Source: Bimuria novae-zelandiae CBS 107.79 (taxonomy: Eukaryota; Ascomycota; Dothideomycetes; Pleosporales; Didymosphaeriaceae). Taken from it: DNA of 64,000 nt. The stretch covers positions 547,893 through 611,892 of the forward strand of contig ML976663.1 in the NCBI GenBank assembly GCA_010015655.1, in the 5' to 3' direction. The translations under genes were made by a program, and so were the position numbers. The notes under the pieces are model-generated. The model was given only the letters and a program-made list of their open reading frames with translations, did not search any database and was not told the DNA's origin. Shown here one piece after another: positions 11,830 to 24,805 of the stretch. Each line of letters opens with the position of its first letter. Within the stretch, counting starts at the first letter, position 1.

Positions 11830-12713
11830 ATCTTCATGGTCGATCGCAACGCAACGCAGCGCAACGGCTCCATCTTTATCTCATGGGCCCACTTTTTTGA
11901 ACTTCATCGGATTGTAGCCTACCGCTCGGCACCTCCTCGACACTAGTAGTCAGATCCCCAGATCACATTCGAGACGAATTCCTGAAGGACGTCACCATTT
12001 ACATGACGACAGAGCTATACAACCTTTACCAGAAGAAGCGAAGAAGATTTTCAGATTGTACTTTTCCATTCTCGAAGATACCCCGGCACTTTTTGGGACA
12101 ACAGGAGAAGTTACGAGAGAGAGAGACGACTAAGTGTAAATATAGACCTACCTACCTGCCCTTCAGATCTGAAATTTCCACTGTCGCGCATGGAGCACTT
12201 GCATTGTTCTCTTTGATTTTGGGCCTTTCAGCATAGCATAGTAAGGTGGATTTTAAGTAAGGTCTTGGAAGACTGATGGGAGGGTTGGGTTGCTTGGCTG
12301 AGCGATGATAGTGATGTAGAGAAATGATATGGCTTTTTTGGCGGTGTGTGGAGTACGCCGATGAAACGTATTCTTGCCTAAGGAGTTTGCACTGTGACAC
12401 GACGACGTAGTGAGAGAATTTAGCGCAGCGAACACAAAGGCCCCCGTGCCACTTTGCAGCAAATGTTGTCAGCCTTTCTCCGCACCTAAACAATTGTTGC
12501 TTCGATACGAGCCAGTAAGAAGCCTGAAAACCCTCCCTCGCTATGAAACCTACAGAGTCGTGCCGCTTCTCTGCAGGAAACCGAACCCTAAATTGATCCA
12601 GGTGTCGTTGAAGGAAGCCAGCGGTTGCATTGATCACGCCGACTTCGCCATTTAAAAACAGACCCGATGGAAGCTACTTGTACAGCCTGATGCAAGCTGG
12701 CAAATCTTTCAAT
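11830..12713. other. Intergenic, no gene recognised
   Basis: No coding domain, RNA gene or transposon was recognised. Short frames (12003-12236, 12410-12655 and minus-strand frames 12152-12637) show no family features. The composition is ordinary. Confidence 0.45.
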
Positions 12714-14113
12714 ATGTCCAAAAACCCAGAGTAGGATCGAGGCTCTGGCATCGACAATCAGTCAAGCCACTGCAGATATAAGCGAATACCTAACAAAAGT
12801 GGGCCTTCCTGACTTGTCGTTTGCCGCTGAGACTCCTCCCTCAGAGCTCCCACCACAGCTTCAAACTTCTCAAATGGAGCTGCTGAATGCAACTTCAGAG
12901 CTTCATGACCTGGTCTTGGGACCTTTACGCTACCTTATCGGCCTGACTAGTCCTACTGTAAATATTGCAGCTGCAACACTACTGCTCTGTCGTCTTGCTT
13001 ACAATCCATTTAGTACAACATCCTTGCGAGCCTTCAATTCATCAACCGACATCAGATTGCATCCAAAGTCAAGCTAGGTCAAGCACTCAGCTACGAAGAA
13101 CTCGCAAGAACATGCAATGTTCCTATAGATGACATTCGACGATTCATGCGCTTGGCGATCACCTTCCATATATTTGAAGAGAAAGCAGATGGTTTTGTCA
13201 GTCACTCCGCAGTGTCGAGGTGCATGCTCGACTTCCCTTTAGCAAATGACTGGATTGATCATTTTTGTGACGACGTATGGCCAGCTGCTCCAAGAACCAA
13301 CGAAGCCCTCTTGAAATGGCCAGCTTCGGAGGAACCCAACGAAACAGCGTTTGCGCTGACCAACAGTGCCAATCTTTCGCAGTTCGAGTTGCTGTGAGAG
13401 AACACTGCAAAGCATGAGCGCCATACGAATGGGCTGAGTTTCTTACAGAGTGCACCAGAGTTTGGGGTATTTCATCTGCTGAGAGACTTGCAGTGAAACA
13501 TAGGGGCCTCTCCGAAGCTCTTAGTTGATGTCGGTGGCTCGGACGGCTCCTTTGCTTCCGCTATTCTGCGCCAATTTCCCTCCGTGAGAGCAATTGTTCA
13601 GGATCTTTCAAGTGCCGTTGAAGTGGTCACGGTTCCTCCGGATCTGGAAGGCCGTTTGGAGTTTAGGAGCCACGATATGTTCTCCCCGCAACCGGTGAAG
13701 GACGCGGATGTTTATTTCCTTTGATCGACCCTGCACGACTGGTCGAATAAGTACTGTGTCAAGATCTTACGCAACCTCATTCCCGCTCTGAAGAATGGCG
13801 CGAAAATCATTGTCAACGACGTTTGCATACCTGGACCAGGCGTGTTGCCGGCTACTCAAGAACAACTTATTCGGTCAGCTCTTTCTCAATCTGTTGTATC
13901 GTATGGGCTAATCAATTCTACGGAGCTTATGATATCACAATGAAACAACTGTACAACTCGAAGGAACGGGACGCTGAGGACTGGAAAGGTTTGTTTGCGG
14001 CTGCTGACCATCATTTTAAGGTGCAGAGGATCACTTCTTCCCCTGGTTCTATACTTTCAGTAATTGAAGCGGTTTGGGCCATAGACGAGGAAGGCGTGAA
14101 TGCCGGCAAGTAG
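12714..14113 (+). pseudogene. OMT-1: decayed class II O-methyltransferase
   Basis: The translated pieces cover a whole SAM-dependent O-methyltransferase of the fungal secondary-metabolism type (PF00891 with an N-terminal dimerisation region). Recognisable blocks are ASTISQATADISEYL, LGQALSYEELARTC, WPAAPRTNEALLKWP, the SAM-binding LLVDVGGSDGSFASAIL, IVQDLSSAVE, STLHDWSNKYCVKILRNLIP and a C-terminal SKERDAEDWKGLF. The frame changes near 13030 may be an intron. True lesions are in-frame TGA codons near 13395, 13494 and 13723, each explained by one C-to-T or G-to-A change (Arg CGA or Trp TGG to TGA), plus a frame change near 13880-13930. The enzyme would have transferred a methyl group from SAM to a hydroxyl of a small aromatic metabolite; the substrate is unknown. 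It converges on OMT-2, a related gene, with about 90 bp between them. It is not functional as read. Confidence 0.82.
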
Positions 14114-14201
14114 CTTGGCATCCATACTCTCATACCTTTCAGCAGGCTCAAATGAGACAGTGTTCCACCGAAGGAGATAATCTTTCGCTCTTCGCATCAA
14201 C

Positions 14202-14861
14202 TCAGCCATCCCAGTTAACAACAATGATTCCTAGGCTAGACATGGGAGGTATTTCGATGCTCAGTACCCGAAACCTAGTGTCTGCCCCAGCGAAGAGCGC
14301 TTTCCAGTCGTTCGCTTCCCTTTCCTTGCCGTTTGTTAAAGCATGCATTGCAATGTCATACACCATAAACCGATTCCGACAATTTTCCAGCACTTCTGCA
14401 AAGCAATAGGTTCTCTTACCTCAAACGTCGGTCCCATAGAGTCAATGTTTCGCCAGGTTCAGATACGATACACTCATGCAGCCCGATCCTAGCCCCCTTC
14501 TTCAAAGCGGGTATCAAAGCGCGCAGGATGCGTATCGCATGCGTGTCAGACCAATCGTGCAGAACCCACCGCTTGAGGTACACGCCGGCATCTCTAATGG
14601 GCTGATCTGTAAAGAAGTCATGGGCCATAAAGGATACTATGTCCGTTAGCTCTGTAGGCGTGCTTGATCGAGGTTTCTCGACTACATCTGGCAGGTCTTG
14701 GACGATGACTCTGAGATTTGGGTATTGTTGAAGTATCGCGATTGCGTATTCGCCCTTCGAGCCGCCAACGTCGACGACAGTGCCTGTGCCAAGATCTCCG
14801 CAAGGGTAATGTTTGACAAGCCATCTCGGGGAATAGCTGGGCCCCATGCTAAAGAGCGACA
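14202..14861 (-). pseudogene. OMT-2, C-terminal half (SAM-binding domain), split by element X
   Basis: Read on the minus strand from 14861 down, the frame begins VMSLFSMGPSYSPRW at the edge of the repeat island. It continues through the SAM-binding motif TVVDVGGSKGEYAIAIL, VIVQDLPDVV, YLKRWVLHDWSDTHAIRIL and LHECIVSEPGETL. A one-base frame change near 14410-14420 follows, and then the family's C-terminal block RFMVYDIAMHAL, NGKEREANDWKALF, GADTRFRVLSIEIP, ending at 14202. The spacing at 14410 is too short for an intron, so it is probably an indel. The N-terminal half of the same gene is at 54125-54846 (-). Together they make one class II O-methyltransferase (PF00891). The gene faces OMT-1 tail to tail and resembles it, suggesting an old duplication. 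Confidence 0.85.
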
Positions 14862-16488
14862 TAACGTCCCTCACTATAGGTAGAAAAACCGGCAAAAGAC
14901 CGCCTTACCACTTCTTGGCGTAAAAATTCCCCATCTAGCACTCTTTCCAATACACTACCACCTTTGTGGCTGTGCGCCCAAAATGGACCGAAATACCACC
15001 ATTTATGCCCGAATACCATGATTTGAGTCATCACGTGATAGGTTCCCAGCTAGCGGCCCGTAGATAATTAGCGATATTATATAGGAGTTATTTAAGTGCA
15101 TAGTTTATTAAGTCTATATCTATATTAATAGTTTTATAATTAATCTATTTAAGCTTTCTTTCTTAATTTTATTAATAGCGCAGGAGGCGGCTCCCTCTTT
15201 ATAATACTATTCTATTAACTTTAACTTTTTATACGTCTCTTGCTTTGCTCCAGTAAGCTAGTCGTAACATAGAAAGTAATTTTAGAGATAGGGTTAAATA
15301 CGTTAAATATAAAATTATTAGTTATAATAGTAAAAGTTATTACTTAATTTTAAAAAGTAGCGCTTCCTTATAGTAGCTTAATAGTATCTTGCGATAGACG
15401 ACCGTCGTTCGATCGTGCGGCCACTAACGTGTTTCACCACTCAGTGAGCCACACCACTTAGTGAGCCACCCCACCAAAATCGCGACGCGTCTTCTTATAA
15501 CTCTCGCAATGCCGCCCGCCTAACAAGCCTAGTAGGCTTAAAAAGAAGGTAGACTTGCTCTATTAAAGCACGCGATTTAAAATAAACAGATTTTAAGCTA
15601 CTAATATACTAGTAAACTCTATTAAGTTAACTAATTAACCCTCTACTAACGCGTTCTAGGTACTCTACCTTAGGCTACTACTAACGCTTAGAAATAAAAG
15701 CTACACCCTATAGAGGAGCGCGCTTTAGTAGATTAGATCCTAGACCTTAACTAACGCGGATTTCTACCCTATATTATTAATATATAATAAATAGCAAACT
15801 ATCTACTCGCCGCGCGCGGCTAAGAGCCCACTCCCTAGCTAGTTAGCAAGAACTAGATATCGCGCTTTATTAAAGCTTAGCTAGAGCTCTAGATAAAATA
15901 GAATAAGAAATTCTACACTTAGCGCGCGAAACCTAAGGACCTAGTTATAATTTACGCGTAGTTTAAGCTCGTAAATAAGACACGTTAGTTGTATAGTATT
16001 TCTAACTTAGATATCTATAACTTTAATAAGATTAGCTTTATAATAGGGATCGCTGCGACCTTAAAAGTTATTATAAGCTCTAAGATAGTTAGCCACGCGG
16101 TTACTATATAGCTAGGTAATTATAAGTAGGTAATAGCGATTAAGTGTATTAACCTGTCTAGCTAGTTAATCCCACCGTTTATAATCCTGTAAGGAAAGCT
16201 CTACTAAGCGAGCTAGTATTAAGGCCTCCTACCTAGCTAGGTTATCGCTGTTAGCGACAACGGCTAGACGACTAATAAGCTTGGCCTTAAGTAGGTAAAG
16301 CACTTCTACCGACATACAAAGGCTCGTACAGTAGGGGCATACTGGCTACTCATCCTCGACGGCCATGGCAGCCACGCAACGCCTAAGTTTGACCAGTTCT
16401 ATAGAGAGAGTAAAATTATCACGCTTTATATGCCGCCATATACGTTACACCTCTTATAGCCACTTAATATAGGCTGCTTCTCGCCTCT

Positions 16489-16745
16489 TGTCCGATTACA
16501 TGGCCCTTTGCACAAGCAAAGGTAGCTGGCGCAACCCTACACAAAGAGACCTTGCCAGCAGTCTGGTTCATCCGCACAATTCCGGGCGGAACAAAGGGCA
16601 ACTCTCCTTAATCAACGGAAATAGATTAGCGTATTAGTGGAAGACATAAGGATATAAGAGCCTTATATTCTTACAGGAATACAGATAATAGACATAACAA
16701 TTTATACCTTAATTTATCTTATTAGATTACCTCTCCAATTTAACA
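16489..16745 (+). repeat. Copia 5' LTR
   Basis: This LTR of 257 bp begins TGTCCGATTACATGG and ends TTTAACA. It differs from the partner at 21611-21869 by a 2 bp gap and a handful of C/T and G/A changes. The duplication CCTCT lies immediately outside. Confidence 0.92.
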
Positions 16746-19700
16746 ATTAAGAGTCTCACTACCTTAACTAATACTACCTTATCAAGCTAATCGCAATGGC
16801 CCTATCAACCCTTAGAGATCCTATAGTAATCCTAACTAACTATACAAATTACACACTATAGCTAAGACAGCTTAAAACAAGATGCTAATTCCTTAAGGTC
16901 TGGAACATTATTGACCCAGCGCTGATAGATGAACCAAAGCAGAAACCCGCCATGCCGATACCGCCATTAATAGGTAACTACTAGCTAAACGCTGTCTACA
17001 CGAATGCGAACCTAAATAACGCACTAATATTATCATCTTATCTATCGCTGGCAGGCGCGAAAGTATATAAAGACGATAGCGACTACTATAAAGGACAGCT
17101 CGAGATCTATAAGGTCATGGATCGAGCCTATTAAGAAGAAAAGGTAGACCTTAATAAGGTGGTTATCTTTCTCTAGTCAACAATCTCTGTGCATCTCCAG
17201 AACAACTACTGCATTCCTAGAGAAACAATTAAGTAATAGATAAATAACCTTATAATTATAATTAGGGTTGACTATTAAGATAAATATAGATAATTAAGAA
17301 CAAGGTATTAAGAAGCGCTTAAGCTAATAAGAATAGCTAGATTATAGGCTATATAGCTCTCTAAGTACAATTACGCAGCTATAGAAGCAGAGACTAATTA
17401 GGTTCTAGAACTTTAAAAGCTAGACTTAGTAAAAGAAGACTTTATAAAGGCAGTTGTCTATGTCGCACCTATGTAGGTAACGACCTTCCAGCAATATAGA
17501 AGCAAGGATATAGCTGTCTTATAAAAGCACACAATAAAACTCTTCTAAGACTATATAATCCTACAGCACCCGACTAAGGGCAAATAAAAGGGCGCTTTTA
17601 CTACTACAGGGTTATCTCTCGCTAAAGGTGGTGAACCCACCTAGGCCACAGACAGGGACGCCTCTCTTGTGGATAAAGCAGCATTATCTAAAAGTTAGGG
17701 AAGACCTTAGAATTATAAATAATAAAATAATAATTAATATACTAGAACTAAGTGGTCGCCTTAGAGCCTTAAGCTAACAATAGTTAGTAGTAATTACTAC
17801 CCTGCTTATAAACTACGCTATAGTCTTTAAGACTGTTTCTATGCCTTTCTAGACAAGCAGCCAGACTAGTTCACACTAAACCCTCTTATAGTAAAGCTAG
17901 TTAAGCTTAGGCTAGAACATGATACCGACTTCTAAGAGAAGTTAAAAAGAACAAAAAAGACTAAATTACAGGCACTTAAAATTAAATAATTATACACTCC
18001 TACTCTACTTTAAATTACTAAGGCTAATAATAAATGACTAGATAGACGCAAGATTACTAAAATCCTAGCGAGCTTTAACGCCGCATCCTTCTACACCGAC
18101 CTAAACACGTACCCATTGCAACGCTCAGCCATACTTAATTTAGGCACAACCTGCCATATCTTTAACGACATTAATTGCTTTATCTTATACCGTCCACCGG
18201 CGCCAGGAGACTTTATATGGGCAGGGAATACACAAATATGGATTAAAGGATACGGAAGCGTCTATCTTAATATATAGAGTATAAACGGCAATTAATTAAT
18301 ATAGCTAGATAATATAGCCTATTGCCCTGATCTGCTCTACAACCTTATATTGTTCTAATTACTCTAGAGGCAAGGCCTTTAGTAGGATACAAGAGCAGAC
18401 CTAATAACTCTAAAGAGAAGAGATAATACTATGCTAGCAGAACTCTAAGAGCTACATAGATAGTAGGTCTTAGAACATAAGACAAGGTTAGTAGGTAGTA
18501 TTCTTACTAATACTGCGCACGCTACTTACAAGACTAATACACGCACTAAACGAAGACTGCAGAAGGCAGATACGTGGACCTGGCACTAATAATTAGGCTA
18601 TCTAGGCCCTTAGGCCCTCGAACACCTTGTGCAGTAATCTAAGGGGGTGAGGATTAAAGGTCTCCTTATAGTTAAGTGTAATACCTGCGGCAAAGTAAAA
18701 CTGAAACGGCAAATACGCTAGCAAGCTAGAGATCTAATAGAAGGTCCTGGCGAGCGAGTCGCAATCGATTTTCACGACTATAAAATAGATAGCTTAACAA
18801 GAGAGAAGAGCTAAATACTAATTACTAACTAATTCTCTAGCTTTACATAAGACTTCTACTTTAAGGATAACTGCCTAGCACGGTTAATTATTAAATTACT
18901 TAGCACCTTTATGCAGTTTATAGAAGTATAATATAATATTATAGTAAAAGTAATTAAATCTAATAACAAGATCTTCTCTATTAAGGTAAACGTTAAGAAG
19001 TGGTGCTTAGCGCAAGGTATTAAGATTAAGCCTTTAGCACCTAATACTTAAGCATAAAATAGAGGAGCTAAACGCTTAAGGGGTGTAATTAAGGAGAAAG
19101 CGCGCGCGATATAACTTAACTCTAACCTACCTTAGTAGATGTGGCCTGAGATCACCTAAGCTATAGTCTACTTATATAATTAAACGCCAAACTACGCTAA
19201 TTAATAGCGATCTCCATATAAAGTGTTCTTTACGATAGTAGCTTTTCAGAACGGCATTATTACCTAACTAAAGAAGCCTAATCAAGCTTACCTAAAAGCA
19301 TATAGCTATAAAGCTTTTGCGATGACCAACGATACAAAACGCGGCAAGAGCAGGCTTTAGAGGCTTAACCCTAAGGCATAGATTAGCTACCTTGTTAGCT
19401 ACAAATTAACAAATATCTAGAGAATATAGATTCCCTCTCTAGCAAAGACAATTAGTACTCGCGACGTGATATTCGACGAGGATACTATATTCTTAGGCAA
19501 AACTAAAGACCTAATAGAAAACCTTATATATAGTATATTAGAAGAAATAGCGGCCTAGGTGCGATTAGTAGAGTTACCTCCCTTACCTTAATAAGAGCAT
19601 GCTACTGAGTCCTTCTTTAAGGATAAGATAATTAGTAAAGCGCTAGAGGAAGAGGTTAAAGGAGCTCCTAAGTATAGGTAAGGCAGGAAAGTTAGATACG

Positions 19701-21610
19701 AATATTTAATACCTCCCTTAACGCCGCTACTAGTAACACTCCTTGCACAATTAATAGCAAGAGGCGATTAAGCTATACTATCCTAAAAAGTGCAAATAGG
19801 GTAGTTGCAAACAAGCCTATGGGCCGTAGCCTTTATAGCAGGCACTAAAGCTAGTAGCAGCGGTAAATACAAAGGCAAGGCTCTTAATAAGGTGTAGCTT
19901 TAATAAATAATCACATTAGGTATAAAGCCACATCGAAGCGTGCTTCTAGAGCCACCTATATGCTAAAGCAAGCTCGAAGATCACCCTCTCTATAATATGT
20001 AGAAGGAAGCAGAACGTTCCTATCTATAGAGCCACAAGGAAATAAAGTCCTAGAGTAAGGTTGCAACCGCTCTAGTGAAAGTGGCAGGCTATTAAATCCT
20101 TAACTATATGTAGGTATATACCTACAAGTTTAATAAGTATTATTAATTACAGAAGTGTAAAGTAAGGCTAGTAGTGCGAGGTAATTAATAGTGGCACCTT
20201 ACCTTGCAAGAAACCTACGCCGTAACACTTACAGGATAATTATTCTATATGCTTATAGTAATTATAGCTCGTTTTAACCTAGAACTTATTTAACACGACG
20301 TTACTAACGCGTTTGTCCACGCGAAGCTGGATAGAGAAATCTACATAAGAATGCCTTGCGGCTACTCGCGAGCAGGCATAGTCCTTAAACTATATAAAGC
20401 ACTATACGGACTGCGTATATCTCTACTACTCTAGTAAAGAGAGTTTACGTTAACACTCCGTGATATTAGCTTTAAAGCAGTACCCTACAAGCCATACTAC
20501 CTTATTAAGAACGGCATCATTATCTTCTTTTATGTAGATAATATTATTATTACGTATAATAAGTTATAAAAGCAAGCTGCTAAAGCTGCTCTCGTAATAA
20601 TAAGTACTAAATTCACACTTACGGGTAGTAAAGACCTGCAGTAGTTTCTAGGAATTAAAATTATTAGGGACCGCTCGAGCAGAAAGATCTGGCTTTTATA
20701 AGCTTTATATATTAATAAAATATCGCGCCTTATTAATCACCATAAGATTCGTTATAATACCCTAATAGGTCTAATTAAATTGCTCCTAAGGACAGGACTA
20801 GCCAGCAAGAGTGAGATTAATAGATACTAGCGTAAAGTTGGATTAATTCTTTATGCTATAGTTATATCTTAACTAGATATCGCCTTTGCAAGCTCCCGAT
20901 TATTACAATTCCTATCTAACTTAAGCAAAGAGCACTAAGCGGCTGCTAACTAAGTTTTCCTCTACCTTACTAACACTAAATTACTAGGTCTTCAGCTTAG
21001 GGGTGCAGATACTTTGGAAGTGGCAAGTAACGTATCCTTTACTAATAACACACTCGACCGCAAGAGCTCGCAAGGATACATTATTAAGCTATTTAGTAGC
21101 CTAATCGCCTAGAAAGCAAACAAGCAAGATACAGTCACTATATTAATAACTAAAGCCGAATTACTAGCACTATCGCAAGTGGCTAAAGAGGCTTTATTCA
21201 CATCGCGATTACTAAAGGAACTAAAGATCAACCTTAGCGATTCCCTTATCACAATTAATTATAATAATTAGCAAATAATCTAACTTATTACTAAAGAAAT
21301 TGCTAAGTTGCAGACCAAGCTCCGTTATATAAATATCTATAATTATTAGCTAAGACAAGAGGTCGCACTAGGGATAATTAAGGTAGACTATTAACGCTTA
21401 GAGGACATGGTCGCCGATAGACTTATAAAGGCCTTGCTAGTGAACAAATGGAGCAAGTTTCTGCATAAACTGGGACTTAAAGATATATTAGATAAGATTA
21501 CTAATTAAGAGGTTGCCCTGCAGGATCTCCAGCAGAGGATAGAGGCCTTTAAGTTAGAATAATAGATAACTACGAAGGTCCAGCTTGAGGATAAGCCCAA
21601 GCTAAGGGGG

Positions 21611-21869
21611 TGTATCCAATTACATAGCCCTTTACACAAGCAAAGGTAGCTAGCGCAACCCTACACAAAGAGACCTTACCAGCAGTCTAGTTCATCCGCA
21701 CAATTCCGGGCGGAATAAAGGGCAACTCTCCTTAATCAACGGAAATAGATTAGCGTATTAGTGGAAGACATAAGGATATAAGAGCCTTATATTCTTACAG
21801 GAATACAGACAACAGACATAACAATTTATACCTTAATTTATCTTATCAGATTACCTCTCTAATCTAACA
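21611..21869 (+). repeat. Copia 3' LTR
   Basis: This LTR of 259 bp begins TGTATCCAATTACATAG directly after a GGGGG purine run and ends CTAACA. It is followed by CCTCT, matching the duplication on the left of the element. Confidence 0.92.
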
Positions 21870-22019
21870 CCTCTTAAGATCGCGTATAGCTATTAGGTGT
21901 CCGAGCTTGCGCGATAACGCGTCTTTTATATTAATAAGCAGGACTTCTTACAGATCTACCTAAGTATTAGAGGGACAGTCCTCTTAGAGCAGAATATCTA
22001 GGCTAGCTTCTAGGCGTTA

Positions 22020-24118
22020 CCGTGTCCGTGCGCGTAATGCCCGGATTCGCGTAATGCCCGCGCAGCACCAAACACCCTAACTTCAGCACGCGATAACTCC
22101 ACCAATATGGATCCGTATCAGGATGCGATTGATGAAATCGAATCGCGAGAGCCAGGAGAAGATTTTTCATATACAGAAGTGGCTACTAGGCGTGGACTTG
22201 AGCGATCTACGTTGGGCCGAAGGCATCGGGGAGTAACGCGCCCTCGACAGGTCAAGAACATCAACCAGCAGAAACTCACCCCACAGCAAGAGGAGGAGCT
22301 TGTTTAATATATCAAAAGACTCACAGAGAGACATATGCCTCCTACTAGAGAGATAATACAGAACTTCGCCTCTACGATAGCAAAGGAGCCAGTCAGCGAA
22401 AGCTAGGTTACGCGCTTCATCAACCGACACAGCATTCATCTTATCTCACAATAGGTAGTCAGCATGGACAGCAATCGCCACAAAGCTAATTTAGTAGATA
22501 AATATCGCCTCTTTTTCAACCTTCTGCACAGCAAGATAGATTAATATCATATAGATCCTCGTTATATCTACAATATGGATGAGAAAGGCTGCCTAATCGG
22601 TATCGTTGGTAGATTAAAGAGGATATTCAGCAGACGAATGTGGGAGAAGAAGGAAGTTAGGGCATCACTCTAAGATGGCAATCGCGCATGGATCACGCTC
22701 CTGGCATGTATCTGCGCTGATGGATCAGCTCTACCGCCAAGCCTCATCTATAAGGCTGTCAACAAGGGCATCCAATCAAGCTGGGTAGAGGATATTAAGG
22801 CAGGATATCATAAAGTCTTTATCACCTCATCACCCTCTAGCTAGACGAACAATGATATCGGGCTTACTTAGCTTAAGCAAGTGTTTAATCGCTGTATAAA
22901 AGAGAAGACTCGACGATTATATTAACTTTTAATTATAGACAGCTACGGATCTTATGTTACTATAGACTTTATTAACTACTGTAATTAGAATAAGATCCTA
23001 CTTGCTATTCTGCCTCCTTATTTAACTTATACGCTTTAGCCACTTAACGTTGCGATGTTTAAGCCTCTATTAACAGCCTACTTAGCAGAGCTATCAAGAT
23101 ACCTTTATAGAAGCCAGGGCCTAGCTTCTATTACTAAAGACGACTTCTTCCCCCTATTCTAGAATGCGTGAAAGGCCTCCTTTAAGGAATTAACTATCCT
23201 CAGCTCTTTTAGAGCCACAGGCATATCGCCACCTAATCCTAATCTTATCCTTAATAGGTTCACCTAGGATTAAGAATTAGGCGATAACTCCTTATTAGGG
23301 CTTAGCGATCATGATTAGAGAAAGATAGATAGGCTTATACGATTAGCAGTGAAGGATTAGGGTAGTTAAGATATAAAGAAGATTTGTTAATCGCTCCACC
23401 ACCTATCTGTCTAAAATAAGCTACTTAAACATGAGATGGATGGGATTAAGCAGGCACTATCTACTAAGGAGAAGCGCAGAAAGAAGGGCAAGACTCTAGA
23501 TCTTTAACAGCGCTAGGAGTATTATAGTGGGGCTATCTTATAGTTACTAAGGAAGGTGAGGGAGGCACGTGTTTATTAATCTATTAAGGAGCAAGAGGAT
23601 AAGTAGTAGTAGCTTTAAAAAGTAGAAATAGCAGAGCTAAAGAAGGCAGCTAAGCTATATAAGGAGAAAATGCAGCAGGAAAAGCGTGATACGCGAGAGG
23701 CAGCTAAGAAGGCGAAGGAGAAGGAGAGAGCCGAAAAGGCAGCTCAGTGCGCTGCCCAAAAGTCTGCCCGCGATGCAGAAAAAGCTCTATAACTATCCCA
23801 AAAGGGTAAGAGAAAGGCCTCTCAGCCATCTCTATAGAGCAGAAAGCGTCAAAAACGTGTTGTTGGTGCTGTAGATATTAGGGAGGCCTCAGAGGGCGCA
23901 TCTGCTGCCCCAACCAAATCTACACGCAGCGGTCGCGACATTAAGCTTCTAGATAGATTTAAATAGTGCAAATGAATCGCAGCTATCAACTTACTACTCT
24001 ACAAGAAAATCTCGTGATAATATTAATCGTGGGTGGCTCTATAGCCTTATTTTTAATAGAGCGTTTATGGTGTTGCGCGGGCATTACGCGAATCCGGGCA
24101 TTACGCGCACGGACACGG
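22020..24118 (+). mobile_element. Pogo-type DNA transposon B
   Basis: TIRs of about 50 bp start CCGTGTCCGTGCGCGTAATG at 22020 and in reverse at 24118, with TA on both sides (22018-22019 and 24119-24120). It sits inside Fot1-like element A. The transposase starts at 22107 with MDPYQDAIDEIESREPGEDF and a psq/CENP-B-like helix-turn-helix, and stops at a TAA that replaces a sense codon. It then continues with EELV, the second DNA-binding region, and a DDE_1 core (YNMDEKGCLIGIVGR, then RRMWEKKEVRASL, then ACICADGSALPPSLIYK). A Lys/Ala-rich C-terminal tail lies around 23640-23800. Only a modest number of codons are lost, so it is younger than its host element. It is not functional as read. Confidence 0.9.
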
Positions 24119-24805
24119 TAGGGCTAGTCCTAGCTTATTAAGAACGCGTCCTATTATCGCTAACGGTAGTTAAGACGCCTTCTCCGCTAGGGACGGCGGC
24201 TAACGCTGAGGTTACATAGATAATAGAGACACCGTATACTATTACTTAGCTAGAGTAGCAGGCTTAACTTATTTAGAGTTGTCTTAATTACCTATCCTAA
24301 AGCCCTACTAGCCAGGCTATCCGCTAGCTTGTCAAAGGTTGTTAGCTTGCGATGAATTCAGCAACAATTCTTATAGAGGAGAATAAGAAGCTTTAATAGG
24401 CAAGTCAGCGCTAACAGCGCAAGGGGCAACAGCGCCAATAGTATATAGCCTATAGAGGAGCTCTGCGGGTAGAGGAAGGTCAATTACTTGCTGCAGAGGC
24501 CGAAAGGGTGCTCCAGCAGGTAGAGCAGGCGGGGCAGCCAAGTAGGCCTTAAGCACCACCAACCTGTAACAGGTGCCACGAACAAGGTTACAAAAGAACT
24601 TAGTGTACTATTAGATAACGCGCATTAAATAGATCTATTTTCTATATATTTTATCGCGTGGTTGTAGAGCTATTGCAAGAAGACGCGTTGCGATTTTGGT
24701 GGGGTGGCTCACTAAGTGGTGTGGCTCACTGAGTGGTGAAACACGTTAGGCCTAGAGCTGACTAAGATTGTAAGGTGGGCTGTTCGGCAACCCTCGTCTA
24801 CACTA

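Larger units (their letters stand above)
16489..21869 (+). mobile_element. Ty1/copia LTR retrotransposon, RIP-degraded
   Basis: The LTRs are 16489-16745 and 21611-21869 (257 and 259 bp, TG...CA), flanked by the 5 bp duplication CCTCT (16484-16488 and 21870-21874). A polypurine run (AAGGGGG) precedes the right LTR, confirming plus orientation. The polyprotein can be followed in one frame through most of the element if TAA/TAG are read as former Gln or Trp codons. It has a Gag-like region, an integrase region (WTWHQQLGYLGPQALEHL, then CNTCGKVKLKRQ, then ERVAIDFHDYK), a reverse transcriptase (HDVTNAFVHAKLDREIYIRMP) and an RNase H-like end. The reverse transcriptase active site reads FYVDNIII at about 20527-20550 instead of YVDD, a G-to-A change. 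The element is dead. It lies within the transposase gene of Fot1-like element A. Confidence 0.93.
15427..24746 (+). mobile_element. Fot1/pogo-like DNA transposon A (interrupted by copia and pogo B)
   Basis: Perfect TIRs of about 57 bp (near-perfect to about 70 bp) start ACGTGTTTCACCACTCAGTG at 15427 and in reverse at 24746. TA flanks both sides (15425-15426 and 24747-24748). The transposase reads left to right with many TAA/TAG codons. An N-terminal helix-turn-helix region is followed by the DDE core with NKLGLK, HTKARTVGAYWLLILDGHG, IITLYMPP and LLQPLNIGCFSPL. After the copia insertion it resumes at 21875 (KIAYSYQVSELARQRVF, then IQASFQA). After pogo B it resumes at 24121 and ends with a zinc-knuckle-like CNRCHEQGYKRT tail. 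Subtracting the two insertions leaves about 1.83 kb, the usual Fot1 size. The stretch 16200-16480 is clearly less mutated than the rest. Confidence 0.9.

Noticed and set aside
14388..14415. An intron in the C-terminal half of OMT-2
   Set aside because: GTAAGA and TTGCAG are there, but the span is only 24-27 bases and the frame does not fit; a one-base indel is simpler.
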